A stretch of 64,000 nucleotides of DNA from Chrysophaeum taylorii (taxonomy: Eukaryota > Sar > Pelagophyceae > Pelagomonadales > Pelagomonadaceae). The notes below the pieces were generated by a model. The model was not told where the DNA came from, ran no database searches, and worked only from the letters and a program-made list of their open reading frames with translations. The position numbers and the translations under genes were made by a program. The first letter of the stretch is position 1; each line of letters begins with the position of its first letter. Below are positions 31,704 through 42,303 of the stretch, piece after piece. Location: the NCBI GenBank assembly GCA_029834535.1, contig JAQMWT010000653.1, forward strand, positions 18,737 through 82,736, written 5' to 3'.

Positions 31704-32859
31704 CTAGAGGCGAAGTGAACGGTTTTCCGGCTTCTTTAGGTAGCGGAGCAGGTGCTCTAGCATTTGGACGTGAACATACGTGGGTGCATGCATACCACGC
31801 GAACATCTGCCCAGGGCTTGCGAGAAGTCAGGTCTGCAGGCCACTTGCATGAACACCAGCTTGCCAAGGAGGGTGGCAAAGTGCGAATTGATGTACAACT
31901 CTGTTTCAGAGCTGGGAGTGCCATCTTTATACTTGAAGGACGATGACATAGGATATTTAAGCGGGGTCAGTTGCTGCAAGACAAGGTGATCAGCGAAGAG
32001 TTCATCAAGCTTGGCTTGCACATCCAGAGGAATGGATCCATCAGATGTGCGACACACACGCATGCCTAGGAGGGTATGGACAGGTTCAAACTGCTCTACA
32101 GCATACCGTTTGTGGTGGGCATCCTGTAACTCAGTACGAAGAGTGTCATCATTGGACACAATAACAATGTCGTCTACAGACAGACTGCATACGACGAACT
32201 TAGCATGTGCGGATACTCGAGCATATAGGCAAGAGTCCGAATGCAGGCGCTTGTAGCCAAGGCTACGGAAGAAGCCGTCTATCTCTTTGTTCCAAAGAGA
32301 TGGTGATTGCCGAAGTCCATAAAGTGACTTCAGCAGTTTCGGTAGGCGTCGGCCCTTGTACTTAGCGTCATCGGGGTCGATAAGCTCGACGCCGTATGGT
32401 AACGGAACATAGACGTCGGCATCAATGTCAGACTGAACGAAGGCGTTCGGGACGTCTGCGTGGTGGACAGGCAACTGCTTGTATGCTGCAATAGCCAGTA
32501 GTACCCGGATTGCGGTCATTGTGGCCATTGGGCTGAAGGTGCCAAAGAAATCGGCGCCAAGAGATGCTAGGAAGCCACGTAGCACGAGGCGAGCCTTGTG
32601 CTTAACGAATTTGCCTGCAGAGTCTGTTTTAATCTTCAGCACCATCCTGCTGTCAATAGGGCGAGAGACACCGTCGGGTAAAGAAAGTTTGAAGCAGCCA
32701 AACCGGATAATGTCGTGGAGTTCCTTGGCGATGGCCTTGACGTAGGCGTGCCTGTCTTCAGGCGACATACCGTGGAGCCACTCGAGTTTGTATTCATCGA
32801 TGGAAACGTCCGCTTATTGGGCCTTATATTCGTCAGGACCAACAGTGGCTGGTGAACTA
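31704..32859 (-). pseudogene. C1 reverse transcriptase (RVT_2 type)
   Basis: Copia RT: MVLKIKTDSAGKFVKHKARL, VLRGFLASLGADFFGTFSPM, HHADVPNAFVQSDIDADVYV, LLKSLYGLRQSPSLWNKEID, then the catalytic box SVDDIVIVSND (about 32170) with both Asp residues. A TAA at 32814-32816 lies in frame between the SLNY motif 3 and RT. Otherwise open. RT identity is certain. Confidence 0.93.
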
Positions 32860-32879
32860 TAGTTTAACGACGTTGCGGT
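32860..32879 (-). other. SLNY repeat motif 3 (integrase/RT boundary)
   Basis: ACCGCAACGTCGTTAAACTA, coding TATSLNY. It lies after the integrase C-terminal spacer and about 60 codons before the first RT block. A damaged copy is in C3 near 58186. Confidence 0.85.
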
Positions 32880-35021
32880 CGAGGCAGTGTGCGTGACTTC
32901 GGGATAAGCGGAAACAGCGTCAGTAGGAGTAGGAGAGGCAGATTCCAGTTGAATATGGATAGTAGGGTCGGCATGTAAGACCTGGGTGATATACTCTGTA
33001 GAGACCAGAAGGTATTCCTCCAAGTCAGCCAGAGATGCAGAATTAGCGCCAAACTCGGAGGAGTTGTGATCGATAAAGCTGGTCGGCGCCAGATACATAA
33101 GTGCATACTGTAAGGAAGAGATGCCAAAGGCAGCAGCGTGCTCAGTGAACGCAGCTAAAAGAGGCTGAGGAATGGGGCACGTAGGTGAGCCATCAGCAGT
33201 TAGAAAGGTTGCAACTGGGATGCTGGATGCGCACTTGGTGTGGGCGAAGTAACCATCGACGTGCGGGTAGCGGGCAAGTAAGTCAGTGCGCAACGGGAGA
33301 AGAAGACGAGCTAACAACGCATGTTCCCCCTCTGAGCAGATAGCAGACCAGAGGATACCACCATTGATATGAAGGGCGGAGAGGGCGGGAGACTTGAACG
33401 TAAGAAAGTGGTGGCGAAGATCCCAGCGGAAATCGGCGAGTTTGCCACCAACGGCTTTGTAAGCACCAATAGTAGACGCTTGCAGCCGGGCTTGGATATT
33501 TTCCATGGAGGTTGCCTTGCGGGTGTTAGGTTGTTTGGAACCTGGGACAAGAATGAGGTCATCTTGTGCAAAAAGGTCTTTGTAAGAAGGAAGCAAGGGC
33601 GGCGGTGGCATAGAGCCAGAATCGTCGGCTGCGTCGGAAGAGGGGGAAGAAGCAGGAGCAGGGGACGAAGAAGGAGCTGAAGGAGGTGGAGAATGCCCCC
33701 TCTGAGGATGAAGTGTCCGTGTCCCCCTCTGAATGACATGATATTGGATAGCGGCGTGGGGTGTGAGCGAGAAAGGCGCGGGAGGAGCGTGAGGCGGAGG
33801 AGCAAGTTCAGGATCAGGAGTAGGATGCTGGAGCATGTAGAGGAATTGCAGCTTGGACGAAACACGAATTTGTCCGTTTTCAGGGTTGAGGACGACGTCG
33901 GCGATATGGTCAACACGTGGGGAGACGAGCGGGTTTTGCGCGTTGGCGCAACATAGATATAAGTATTTGCGGCGGCACGTTTCCCACTTGTGGTGCTCGT
34001 GGGATTCCAACAGAAGGTAGCATTCAGCGCCGGAGATCTTGAGCATGTCATGCTGGGGGGTGCTTAGTTGGTTGTAGAGCAGCTGTTGCGGACATAGGAT
34101 GGCATGGTGAATGGGCTCGAGCGTGGCGTTCGGAAGGAGGTTGTAGCTTTGTATGGTGCGTATTACCGCCCAGGGGAACATGATGGCTCGTTCCACGATC
34201 TTTGAGCCACGATAATGAGCATCAAGGAGAGAACGAAGGCGAGTCGAGGAGGCGGAGGCGATGAAGCCGATGGCTGACCCAACTTCAAAGTCAAAGTGGT
34301 GCATGTACGGCGGGAAAGCGATGAGCCGAATGCCTTTATCGACGCGGCACGGGGCGGTAATGTGCTGGCTAAAATAGGGTTTGAAGGCATCAGAGAAGAG
34401 GGTGCGCACGTGCACGTTGAGTTGTGTACGACAAAAGTCATACACAAAATCCAGGGCTTGAGTGAACTCCGTGGCGTTGGTGGTGCGTGTCAAGTACACA
34501 ACAGAAACTTCGAGATAAGCTCTTTGAACACAATAATATGTGTGAAGCCTCCCCATTCTGACGGAATTGTCACATAGCCGCCGTCGCACGCCCAGACTTC
34601 GCCGGCTTTGTGAGTTTGCTCAAAAGAGGGCTTGGTCGGATTGAAGTGCTTGTGCGGGTGGCGCTTGTTGTGTACGATGCAGTCGGTGCATAAGTCGCGA
34701 GACGGTAGGTCAGAGGCAGAGAAGCCAGGGCGAGCCAGTACGTTGGGGGCCTTGGCAGCGACGTTGTCGGGGCAGTGGTGCACCCGGTGGAAGCGATTGG
34801 CACGTTCTTTGGCGTTGAGGTATTCGGCAGATCCGTGTGCCAAGGACTTGCGAGGAATGGGATGAGCGGGAATATGACGTTTGCGCCGAACATCGAACTT
34901 GAGTTCGGTGTCCAAGGCAGGGGGAGGCGGTGCGTCGTCATCCTGGTGCGCAGCAGGGTCACTTGGAGGTGCATCCTCATCATCACGAGTAGCGAGAGTA
35001 TCTTCGTAGGACGAAGATATA
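32880..35021 (-). pseudogene. C1 integrase and C-terminal spacer
   Basis: The zinc-binding part has RFHRVHHCPDN and CTDC. The core has WACDGGYVTI (first Asp, about 34585), a second Asp in FSDAFKPYFS (about 34390) and Glu in FEVGSAIGF (about 34280). The usual copia TDNG and NGxxER signatures are replaced, so this is a divergent core. A Pro/Ser-rich linker (33800-33600) and a conserved spacer (RWDLRHHFLTFKSPALSALH) follow. A one- or two-base loss near 34500 shifts the frame in C1; C2 is open there. Confidence 0.82.
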
Positions 35022-35041
35022 TAGTTTAACGACATTTCGGT
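35022..35041 (-). other. SLNY repeat motif 2 (linker/integrase boundary)
   Basis: ACCGAAATGTCGTTAAACTA, coding TEMSLNY. It is conserved at C2 (40542-40561) and, with one change, C3 (55243-55262). An acidic stretch and the integrase zinc domain follow. Confidence 0.88.
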
Positions 35042-35949
35042 CAAGCAGTTGCTGGAAATAGACGTCATAAAGGCTTGTGCCAAAGACAAGGTATCTGTGC
35101 TGCACGTGGTGGAGGCCTGACCAAAGGTCATAAAGTTGGATACATAGGATTTCTTCGTCACGGCAGCAGTATGTTGGAAGGTAGGGTCCAACATAAGAGA
35201 TTTAATATCGGCAACGAGGAGCGAAAGGTGCTTGTACAGTGTACTGTACGTACCTGCAGGCAGAGCATTGCTGAGCATGTCGCAGCAAGGGTCGTGGCGA
35301 AGAGACAAGAGGAAAGACTCCTGTTGTTTGGTGTGGTTGTTAGCACGAATCAACTCCAGTCGAGTGGCGTAGCATAATTTCCCGTTGCGAGGGTCGAGTA
35401 AAATAATGTTGGCATACCCTCGGACGGTGGGCAATGGAGCAAGCATGGAGTGCATTTTAGAGCCAAGTTTGCGGTCACTTCCACGAAGATACCCTATATA
35501 GCGACTATGAGATAAGTGGTGATCTTCCAGAGCAAAATGAGATTCTTTGTAGTCGAAAGAGCTGTCGGTGGCCTTGTAAGGCAGCCAGGCATTACAAGAG
35601 AGCATCTGGACAAGAGCTTTTGTATGGCGGTGCCATAGGTGGCAGCGGAGCCAACTTGAGGAAGGGCTAGGATTATCCACAAGTAACCCATAAACGGCTC
35701 CAAATATATAGATCTGTCCCTGTCGCGGGGGACGTTGGAGGCAGTAAACGTATACGTGCTTCCAAACGCGTCAATGGAAGCATGATATTTGGCGGCGGCG
35801 TTCTCTATGGTGAGGTTGCCGTCAGAATGGTGGCCACCGGTTAGGAAGTAGATATTGTGCGATGTTGATGAGGTTGCAAGTAGCAACCTATGTGACGGTT
35901 GGTCAGTTTCGAAAACAGTTATGTAATAGGACACAGGAGTGGGTGAGTT
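35042..35949 (-). pseudogene. C1 linker region between MTase and integrase
   Basis: A conserved region of unknown function, with blocks KYHASIDAFGSTYTFTASN, HFALEDHHLSHSRYIGYLRG, MLAPLPTVRGYANIILLDPR and LPAGTYSTLYKHLSLLVADI. It is present in C2 (39640-40540) and C3 (54420-55240). C1 lacks 4 bases near 35580 compared with C3, which shifts the frame. No family recognised. Confidence 0.75.
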
Positions 35950-36962
35950 AGTGTGTAAGCTGGCAAACAAGTTATAGAGGATTGTAAAAACCTTGACGTG
36001 TATAGGATGTGTTGCATTGGGTAATGGCTCCATAGAGGAGCGTTTAAAGTACAACTGGTGATAAGTACACTCGGATTGAACAGAGTGAGTACGTTGCTCG
36101 TGAGCCTGTTGTGAGTGAAGGCGAAGCAGTAACATATTGAGGGATTCAAGGTCAGCCATAGTAAGCTGAGCAGAACCTGTGCGAGAGTAAGGTGCAAACG
36201 TTTTAGGAACGGGTATATATGGAGGATCGGGGAACACCCGGATCCAGTCTTTGGATATGTGGTTAGGCAGCCAAAGGCGCGTGGGAATAGCTTGTAGATC
36301 ATCCACGATCTTTAGGAAGGGGCGTGGATGGAGGATAGGCCACGACAATGCTTTAATTGGTCCAGTAGAATACATGCGTGCGATGCATATCCATCTTTCT
36401 CTAGATTGGTAGTCGCCACAGAGGTAGGTCGGGAGCCTATCAACAACATCGACACAGTAATCAAGTGTAGTATGGATGAGGTTGGCCACTGTGATGTGGT
36501 CTTGATGACAGTACTTATGCGGAGGCGTCATCTCAGCCAGTAGCACCAAGGGTTGGAGTAACTTGATGACAGACAGCATGCTGTCGAAAAGAGAATCGTC
36601 CAGCAGGCTGTGTAAGTCTTCTGTCTTATGCTGTTTTAGTAGACTCCTGTTCGTGCAGGGAGGAGTGATCTCAATTATATCACAATAGAATGTGCGTCTT
36701 TCCTCTGGTGAAATTAGGCGAAGATGGTTAATAAAGGCGGGGGGAGATTCAAATAATAGTACAGTAGGAAAACGGTGGCGTGACATACGAACAAGCGTAT
36801 CATCAGACTCAACAACAACTTTTACATTGATATTTAAGCCTAAGTCATTAGTGGCTTGAGACAGGAACGCCGGATTTGACAAACCAGAACAAAGTAACAT
36901 GACAGAGGGTTTGCGGAGATTGGACTCTTGCGAGAGAAACACTGGGCGTGAAAGTAGTCAAG
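35950..36962 (-). pseudogene. C1 cytosine-C5 DNA methyltransferase domain
   Basis: C5-MTase motifs appear in order on the minus strand: I, VMLLCSGLSNPAFL (about 36905-36860; second Gly of the usual GxG missing); II, VVVESDD; IV, EITPPCTNRS with the catalytic PPC codons at 36655-36663; VI, LLAEMTPP (about 36530); VIII, GDYQSRERWICIAR (about 36400); and a motif X-like PLPNATHPIHVKVFTIL (about 36010). It is very different in sequence from the A-family domain. It lies between protease and integrase, and the N-terminal edge is next to S copy 5. The C1 frame is open throughout. C3 keeps motifs I to VIII. SAM binding may be weak given motif I. Confidence 0.82.
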
Positions 36963-36976
36963 TTAATGGCTGCGTA

Positions 36977-37358
36977 AATACCCTTACCCTGATCGCCGAC
37001 TGCGGTTGCGATGGAGGACGGTGCCTCATGAATCCTGAGCCTTGCGAGGGCATCCGCCCTCCCGGCGTAGGTTGGCACCTATTCGCCTCCCGGGCGGGCC
37101 GGTTGGCAGCCGGAACGTTCGCAGTGGGACGGGGTATGGCCGGGGGGCGAAGACGGAAGGTTATCGACGAGTTGGTTGTCAGTCACATCGCGGTCTCCTC
37201 GTCGCATGGCGACAAGCTGATGGTCGACAAGCTTGAAGGTCACTCTCCGCCGACCGACCTTTCGGCGCTCCTCGTCTACTGGCCCGTGATTCCGGACTGG
37301 CTCCTGTCGGTCCGGCCTGGCTCCCATGCTCGGGAGAGGTCTGAAGTTAGTTAGTTAG
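36977..37358 (+). mobile_element. SINE-like element S, copy 5 (full length)
   Basis: The best-delimited copy, 382 bp, from AATACCCTTACCCTGATCGC to the (TTAG)n tail. It is flanked by TTAATGGCTGCGTA (36963-36976) and TTAATGCCTGCGTA (37359-37372), a 14-bp duplication with one mismatch. C3 at about 52485 is a paralogous empty site. Insertion plus duplication (396 bp) keeps the C1 frame. Inserted between protease and MTase. Confidence 0.93.
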
Positions 37359-37372
37359 TTAATGCCTGCGTA

Positions 37373-38037
37373 TTTTGCTGAACAAACTTGTTCTGTTTCC
37401 GAAGATTGAGAACCAAAGGGCGAATCCACGGGCGATCTGGTAAAACTCTTAGGAGTAGGTAGTTGTAGTATGCCAGTAGATCCCTGTTTTCATGGTATCG
37501 TTCGAGGGGAAATGCGAGGGAACGATGTTCGAGTTGCTTGTCGCGAGCGATGTTGTAAGTGAGACAAGGGAGAGCAGGTAAATTAGCTGCTATGTAGTGT
37601 ATGGGAACACGCACATATTTGTCTATGCGGCTCGTGACAGCGCTGAGCTTTGGCTCAGCTCGATCATTGAACACAGTGGTCAGGCTCGACTGGTTCCACT
37701 CGAGCATGCTCAGGATAGCGAGATGTCGGTCGTGCACTGGCTGAAGACATAAAGCGAAGTCGATCTTAACGTAGCCAATTTGTGGATGATCTGGTAGGGG
37801 AACAACAATGTTGCGTGTTAACATCATGTGTGAGGCACGTTGTTGTCCAGTGGCTGTTTGAATAACAATCGGCGCATATTTGGAGTCCAGTGGAATAAAG
37901 TGATTAGGTATTGCAAAATCATAAGTGGACATCAATGAGATGGTAGCACAAGAGTCAAATATAAAAAGGAACAATGTGGAGGGACACTGTTTACCTTCAT
38001 GTAGTTGGTGAGGAAGGCGTTTACCGAATGTGTGCAA
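37373..38037 (-). pseudogene. C1 protease domain (DSC active-site variant)
   Basis: The block FIFDSCATISLM (codons around 37942-37965) aligns with the copia retropepsin W-x-L-D-[ST]-G-A-T-x-H-M block, but Gly is Cys, giving DSCAT. C3 has the same FDSCATISLM, so it is a family feature. Later blocks are IVIQTATGQQRASHMMLTRN and GYVKIDFALCLQPVHDRHLA, and LSMLEWN. The role would be processing of the polyprotein. The frame differs from upstream Gag by a single base (TATTTG in C1, TATTTTG in C3). Confidence 0.7.
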
Positions 38038-39601
38038 GTGGTGGAGAGGCTGGCTGTGAAGAAGTTCTCCAGCAATAGCAGATTCGTTAGAATGATAATC
38101 GGTTGAACAGGTGGTGATGGTTCGTCAACCTCATCAGCCATGCCGTGCTTTTCATCAAATGACGATAGCGAAGTATGATCGGCATCCCTTTTGGTTTCGG
38201 CTTGTGGTGGTAAGTTGAGGGCAGATTGGACCTGTGAAGATAGCGAGGACAGTAACGCTGGTGGTAAAGCCGAGATGGCGTAAGCAGTAAAGAGGTTAGG
38301 CACAATATTGGAGGGATTACCCTGTGTGTTGGGGGCAATCTTCGTGTCTGTAGTAGGAGGAGTTGCCTTTGGGGTGGGAGCAGTAACAACAGTATGGTGT
38401 TGTGGCTCCACGTAGTTTAACGACTTTTCGGTCGAGGATAGATGAACGTCTACATCATAAATGATATCTTCGGCACACATGAGTTGTTCGTTTAGACGAA
38501 GTAAATTGCGGTTGTCCTCCGTAGATGTCGTTGACAGAATGTCAGCTGATTGTAATAGAGTCTCAAATAACTTGTTGATATTCTGTTGTAGCTGAGCCGT
38601 GGTATCGTTATCTGTCACATGCTTCGTAAGTTCACTACACTGTTCTCGCAGGGTGTTTAAGGTGTGATTTGTTCGATCTATTAATTTCATGTTAGATCGA
38701 GAGGACCTGTCAAAAGTGCGGGGGTAAATTGGACGGTCATGGGACTGTCCAGCAGTTTTCTTGGTGACGTAAGAATCACCAGAACGAAAATACGATAAGT
38801 CGCTGCGAGAGAAAGGCTGGCGAGCATCATTAGAGTTACGCAAGCGTCTAGCATTAACGTGGAAGATGTACCAGGTTGAGACGCAGTGATGAGGGCGAGT
38901 GTGTTAGCAGTTTGAGTCAGACTTTTGTCTGCTAAATCCAGCGTGTTTATAAGTAGTAACTTTGGCTTTGGTTGAGATGACAAACCTTCGACATAGGGTT
39001 GCCAAGAAACGGGGCGTTCTAAGCGTCTTTTGTTCGACCCATTTGATACTACATTGTATAAGTCTAATGCATATTCTAAAATGTAGCTAGGGTTGGTAGG
39101 GTGACACAATCGTTCAGCTTCTGGCACAGGCCGAGATGAAGATCGGGTTTCATACATATAACACCAATCTACCCAACCACGATCGTAACGATTGTTGCTG
39201 GTATTATCGTCACAATGGCTATGTATCTCTTCATAGATTTTTATACAAAGAGTACCAAAGTCGAATTGAAGGTCAGTCTCTTCCTGGTTAAGTTGGTAAG
39301 AGATTTGCCTGAATGCTAGGACAGCTTCGATAACTACATGGACATACCAGTTAGGATTATTAACAACAGAGTTAAATTGCTGTTTCAAATAGGACACATC
39401 AGTAGTCGCAACAGACTCGTAGTGACTAAAAGCGATGAGCATAATGGCTCGAGCCTTGTTGGTTAAATAACTTTTGTTATATACCTCTTTGATGGCGGGC
39501 CTGGCCGCAAGTGCTGGTTTTCCAACACTTTCCAGATTGAAGTAAGTATGCAAGAATGTAGCATACGTGTTCTGATAAGTGTGCCAGTCAGCAGCAGCCA
39601 T
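37990..39601 (-). pseudogene. C1 Gag
   Basis: Starts at ATG 39601 (MAAADWHTYQNTYATFLHTY). The first ~250 codons are helical with no recognised domain. After a frame change near 38700-38840 it continues (RSNMKLIDRTNHTLNTLREQ, a probable coiled coil near 38690-38500). Then come SLNY motif 1 and a Pro/Thr-rich stretch. No CCHC zinc knuckle is visible. Called Gag from position as the first ORF of a copia element. Confidence 0.6.
38413..38432 (-). other. SLNY repeat motif 1 (Gag/protease side)
   Basis: ACCGAAAAGTCGTTAAACTA, coding TEKSLNY. It lies about 150 codons upstream of the protease active-site block and after the Gag coiled coil. Confidence 0.85.
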
Positions 39602-39610
39602 CCTCTATAA

Positions 39611-41895
39611 TGTGTTTGCCAGATTGCACACTAACTCACCCACACATGTGTCCTATTACATAACCGTTTTCGAAACTGACCAACCGTGACATAGGTTACT
39701 ACTTACAACCTCATCAACATCACACAATACCTGCTTCCTAACCGGCGGCCACCATTCTGACGGCAACCTCACCATATAAAACGCCGCCGCCAAACATCAT
39801 GCTTCCATTTACGCGTTTGAAAGCACGTATACGTTTACTGCCTCCAACGTCCCCCGCGACAGAGACAGATCTATATATTTGGAGCCGTTTATGGGTTACT
39901 TGTGGATAATCCAAGCCCTTCCTCAAGTTGGCTCCGCTGCCACCTATGGCACCGCCATACTAAAGCTCTTGTCCAGATGCTCCCTTGTGATGCCTGGCTG
40001 CCTTACCTACAAGGCCACCGACAACTCTTTCGACTACAAAGAATCTCATTTTGCTCTGGAAGATCACCACTTATCTCACAGTCGCTATATAGGGCATCTT
40101 CGTGGAAGTGACCGCAAACTCGGCTCTAAAATTCACTCCATGCTTGCTCCATTGCCCACCGTCCGAGGGTATGCAAACATTATCTTACTCGACCCTCGCA
40201 ACGGGAAACTACGCTATCCTATTCGACCGGAATTGATTCGTGCTAAGCACACCAAACAACATGAATATTTCCTCTTGTCTCTTCGCCACGATCTTTGCTG
40301 CGACATGCTCAGCAATGCTCTGCCTGCCGGTACGTACAGCACACTGTACAAGCACCTTTCGCTCCTCGTTGCCGATATTAAATCTCTTAGGTAGGACCCT
40401 ACCTTCCAACATACTGCTGCCGTGATGAAGAAATCGTATATATCCAACTTCATGACCTTTGATCCGGCCTCCACCACGTGCAGCACAGATACCTTGTCTT
40501 TGGCACAAGCCTTCATGGCGTCTATCTCCAGCAACTGCTTGACCGAAATGTCGTTAAACTATATATATTCGTCCTACGAAGATACTCTCGCTACTCGTGC
40601 TGATGAGGATGCACCTCAAAGTGACCCTGCTGCGCACCATGATGACGACGCACCACCTCCTCCTGCCTTGGACACCGAACTCAAGTTCGATGTTCGGCGC
40701 AAACGTCATATCCCCGCTCACTCCATTCCTCGCAAATCCTTCGCACACGGATCTGCTGAATACCTCAACGCCAAAGAACGTGCCAATCGCTTCCACCGGG
40801 TGCACCACTGCCCCGACAACGTTGCAGCCAAGGCCCCCAACGTACTGGCTCGCCCTGGCTTCTCTGCCTCAGACCTACCGTATCGCGACTTATGCACCGA
40901 CTGCATCGCACATAACAAGCGCCACCCGCACAAGTACTTCAATCCGACCTAGCCCTCTTTCGAGCAAACTCACAAAGCCGGCGAAGTCTGGGCGTGCGAC
41001 GGCGGCTATGTGACAATTCCATCAGAATGGGGAGGCTTCACACATATCATTGTGTTCAAAGAGCTTATCTCGAAGTTTCTCTGGGTGTACTTTACAAGCA
41101 CCACCAACGCCACGGAGTTCACTCAAGCTCTGGACTTTGTGTATGACTTTCGTCGTACACAACTCAACGCGCACATGCGCACCCTCTCCTCTGATGCCTT
41201 CAAGCCCTATTTTAGCCAGCACAATACCGCCCCGTACCGCGTCGATAAGGGCATTCAGCTCATCGCTTTCCCGCCGTACATGCACCACTTTAACTTTGAA
41301 GTCGAGTCAGCCATCGGCTTCATCGCCTCCGCCTCCTCAACTCGCCTTCGCTCTCTCCTTAATGCTCATTATCCTGGCTCCAAGATCGTTGATCCAGCCA
41401 TCATGTTTCCCTGGGCGGTGATACACACCATCCGAAGCTACAACCTTCTCCCGAACGCCACGCTCGAGTGCATTCACCATACTATCCAGAGTCCGCAACC
41501 GCTACTCTACAATCAACTGAGCACCCCCCAGCATGACATGCTCAAGATCTTCGGCGCTGAATGCTACCTTCTATTGGAACCCCACGAGCACCACAAGTGG
41601 GAACCGTGCCGCCGCAAATACTTATATCTATGTTGCGCCAACGCACAACACCCGCTCGTCTCCCCACGTGTTGACCATATTGCCGACGTCGTCCTCAACC
41701 CTGAAAACGGACCAGTCCGTGTTTCGTCCAAGCTGCAATTCCTCTACATGCTCCAGCATCCTACTCCTGATCCTGAACTTGCTCCTCCGCCTCACGCTCC
41801 TCCCGCGCCATTCTCGCTAACACCCCACGCTGCTATCCAAGACCATTCCATTCAGAGGGGGACACGGGCACTTCATCCTCAGAGTGGGCACTCTC
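39611..41895 (+). pseudogene. Element C2, first part: linker and integrase
   Basis: It begins abruptly inside the region after the MTase (TGTTTGCCAG, then CACACTAACTCACCC). It continues through the linker (FALEDHHLSHSRYIGHLRG), SLNY motif 2 at 40542-40561, and the integrase zinc and core motifs (CTDC; WACDGGYVTIPSEWGG; LSSDAFKPYFSQH; FEVESAIGF). It has stops at 40392 and 40950. The B2 insertion ends it at 41895. C2 is head-to-head with C1. Confidence 0.85.
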
Positions 41896-42082
41896 TAGAG
41901 ATAGAAAATTCCATTTAGGGTTAGGAACCCCCCTCCCCATTAACCTCACACTCACTTACAACCACTAAATCGCTGTGTCGCACACCGTGCTGCTCTTTGT
42001 GTCGTTAGAGGACAGGACGAAAGGCAGCACTACCACTGCCACCATTCTCTACCAGAGGCACAGTGATTTTTACTGTTCTCTA
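41896..42082 (+). repeat. B2 5' LTR
   Basis: 187 bp; about 9 substitutions by eye from the 3' LTR. GGTTTGGACCCAGTCCGG follows, where a primer-binding site is expected; I could not match it to a tRNA. Confidence 0.92.
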
Positions 42083-42303
42083 GGTTTGGACCCAGTCCGG
42101 TACTGGTAGAGAAACGTCCTCCGAAAGATATCGATATCGATCGACGTCTCGGACAAAGGCGCAGGATTTCCAGAAAAGAGCAATCTCCTGAAGTTCCTGA
42201 AAGTTTTAAGACCGTAGTCAAGTTTCGTCGCTTGCTACTGGTGGAAAAGTGTGAAAACGTGTGAAGGGCAACCAACAACGCGCAAAACGCAACCCCGAAA
42301 ACG

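Larger units (their letters stand above)
28448..39610 (-). mobile_element. Ty1/copia element C1, nearly complete, 5' LTR missing
   Basis: It reads on the minus strand from the Gag start at 39601 to the LTR end at 28448. The order is Gag, protease, MTase, linker, integrase, RT, RNase H, ORF3, 3' LTR, which is the copia order with two additions: a C5-MTase between protease and integrase, and ORF3 after RNase H. It is inserted in the A3 integrase. The 5' LTR is lost: 9 bp upstream of the Gag ATG the sequence changes to C2 in opposite orientation. Several frame changes (near 38700-38840, 37970, 35570, 34500) are indels when compared with C2 and C3. Confidence 0.9.

Noticed and set aside
33369-33956. 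Plus-strand ORFs in the C1 integrase spacer
   Set aside because: Antisense shadows that recur in mirror image in C2 and C3 only because the coding strand does.
29662-38432. GTTAAAC in the SLNY motif as a programmed -1 frameshift site
   Set aside because: It is in slippery phase and resembles a known viral heptamer, but C2 and C3 show that the frame changes in C1 are ordinary indels away from these sites.
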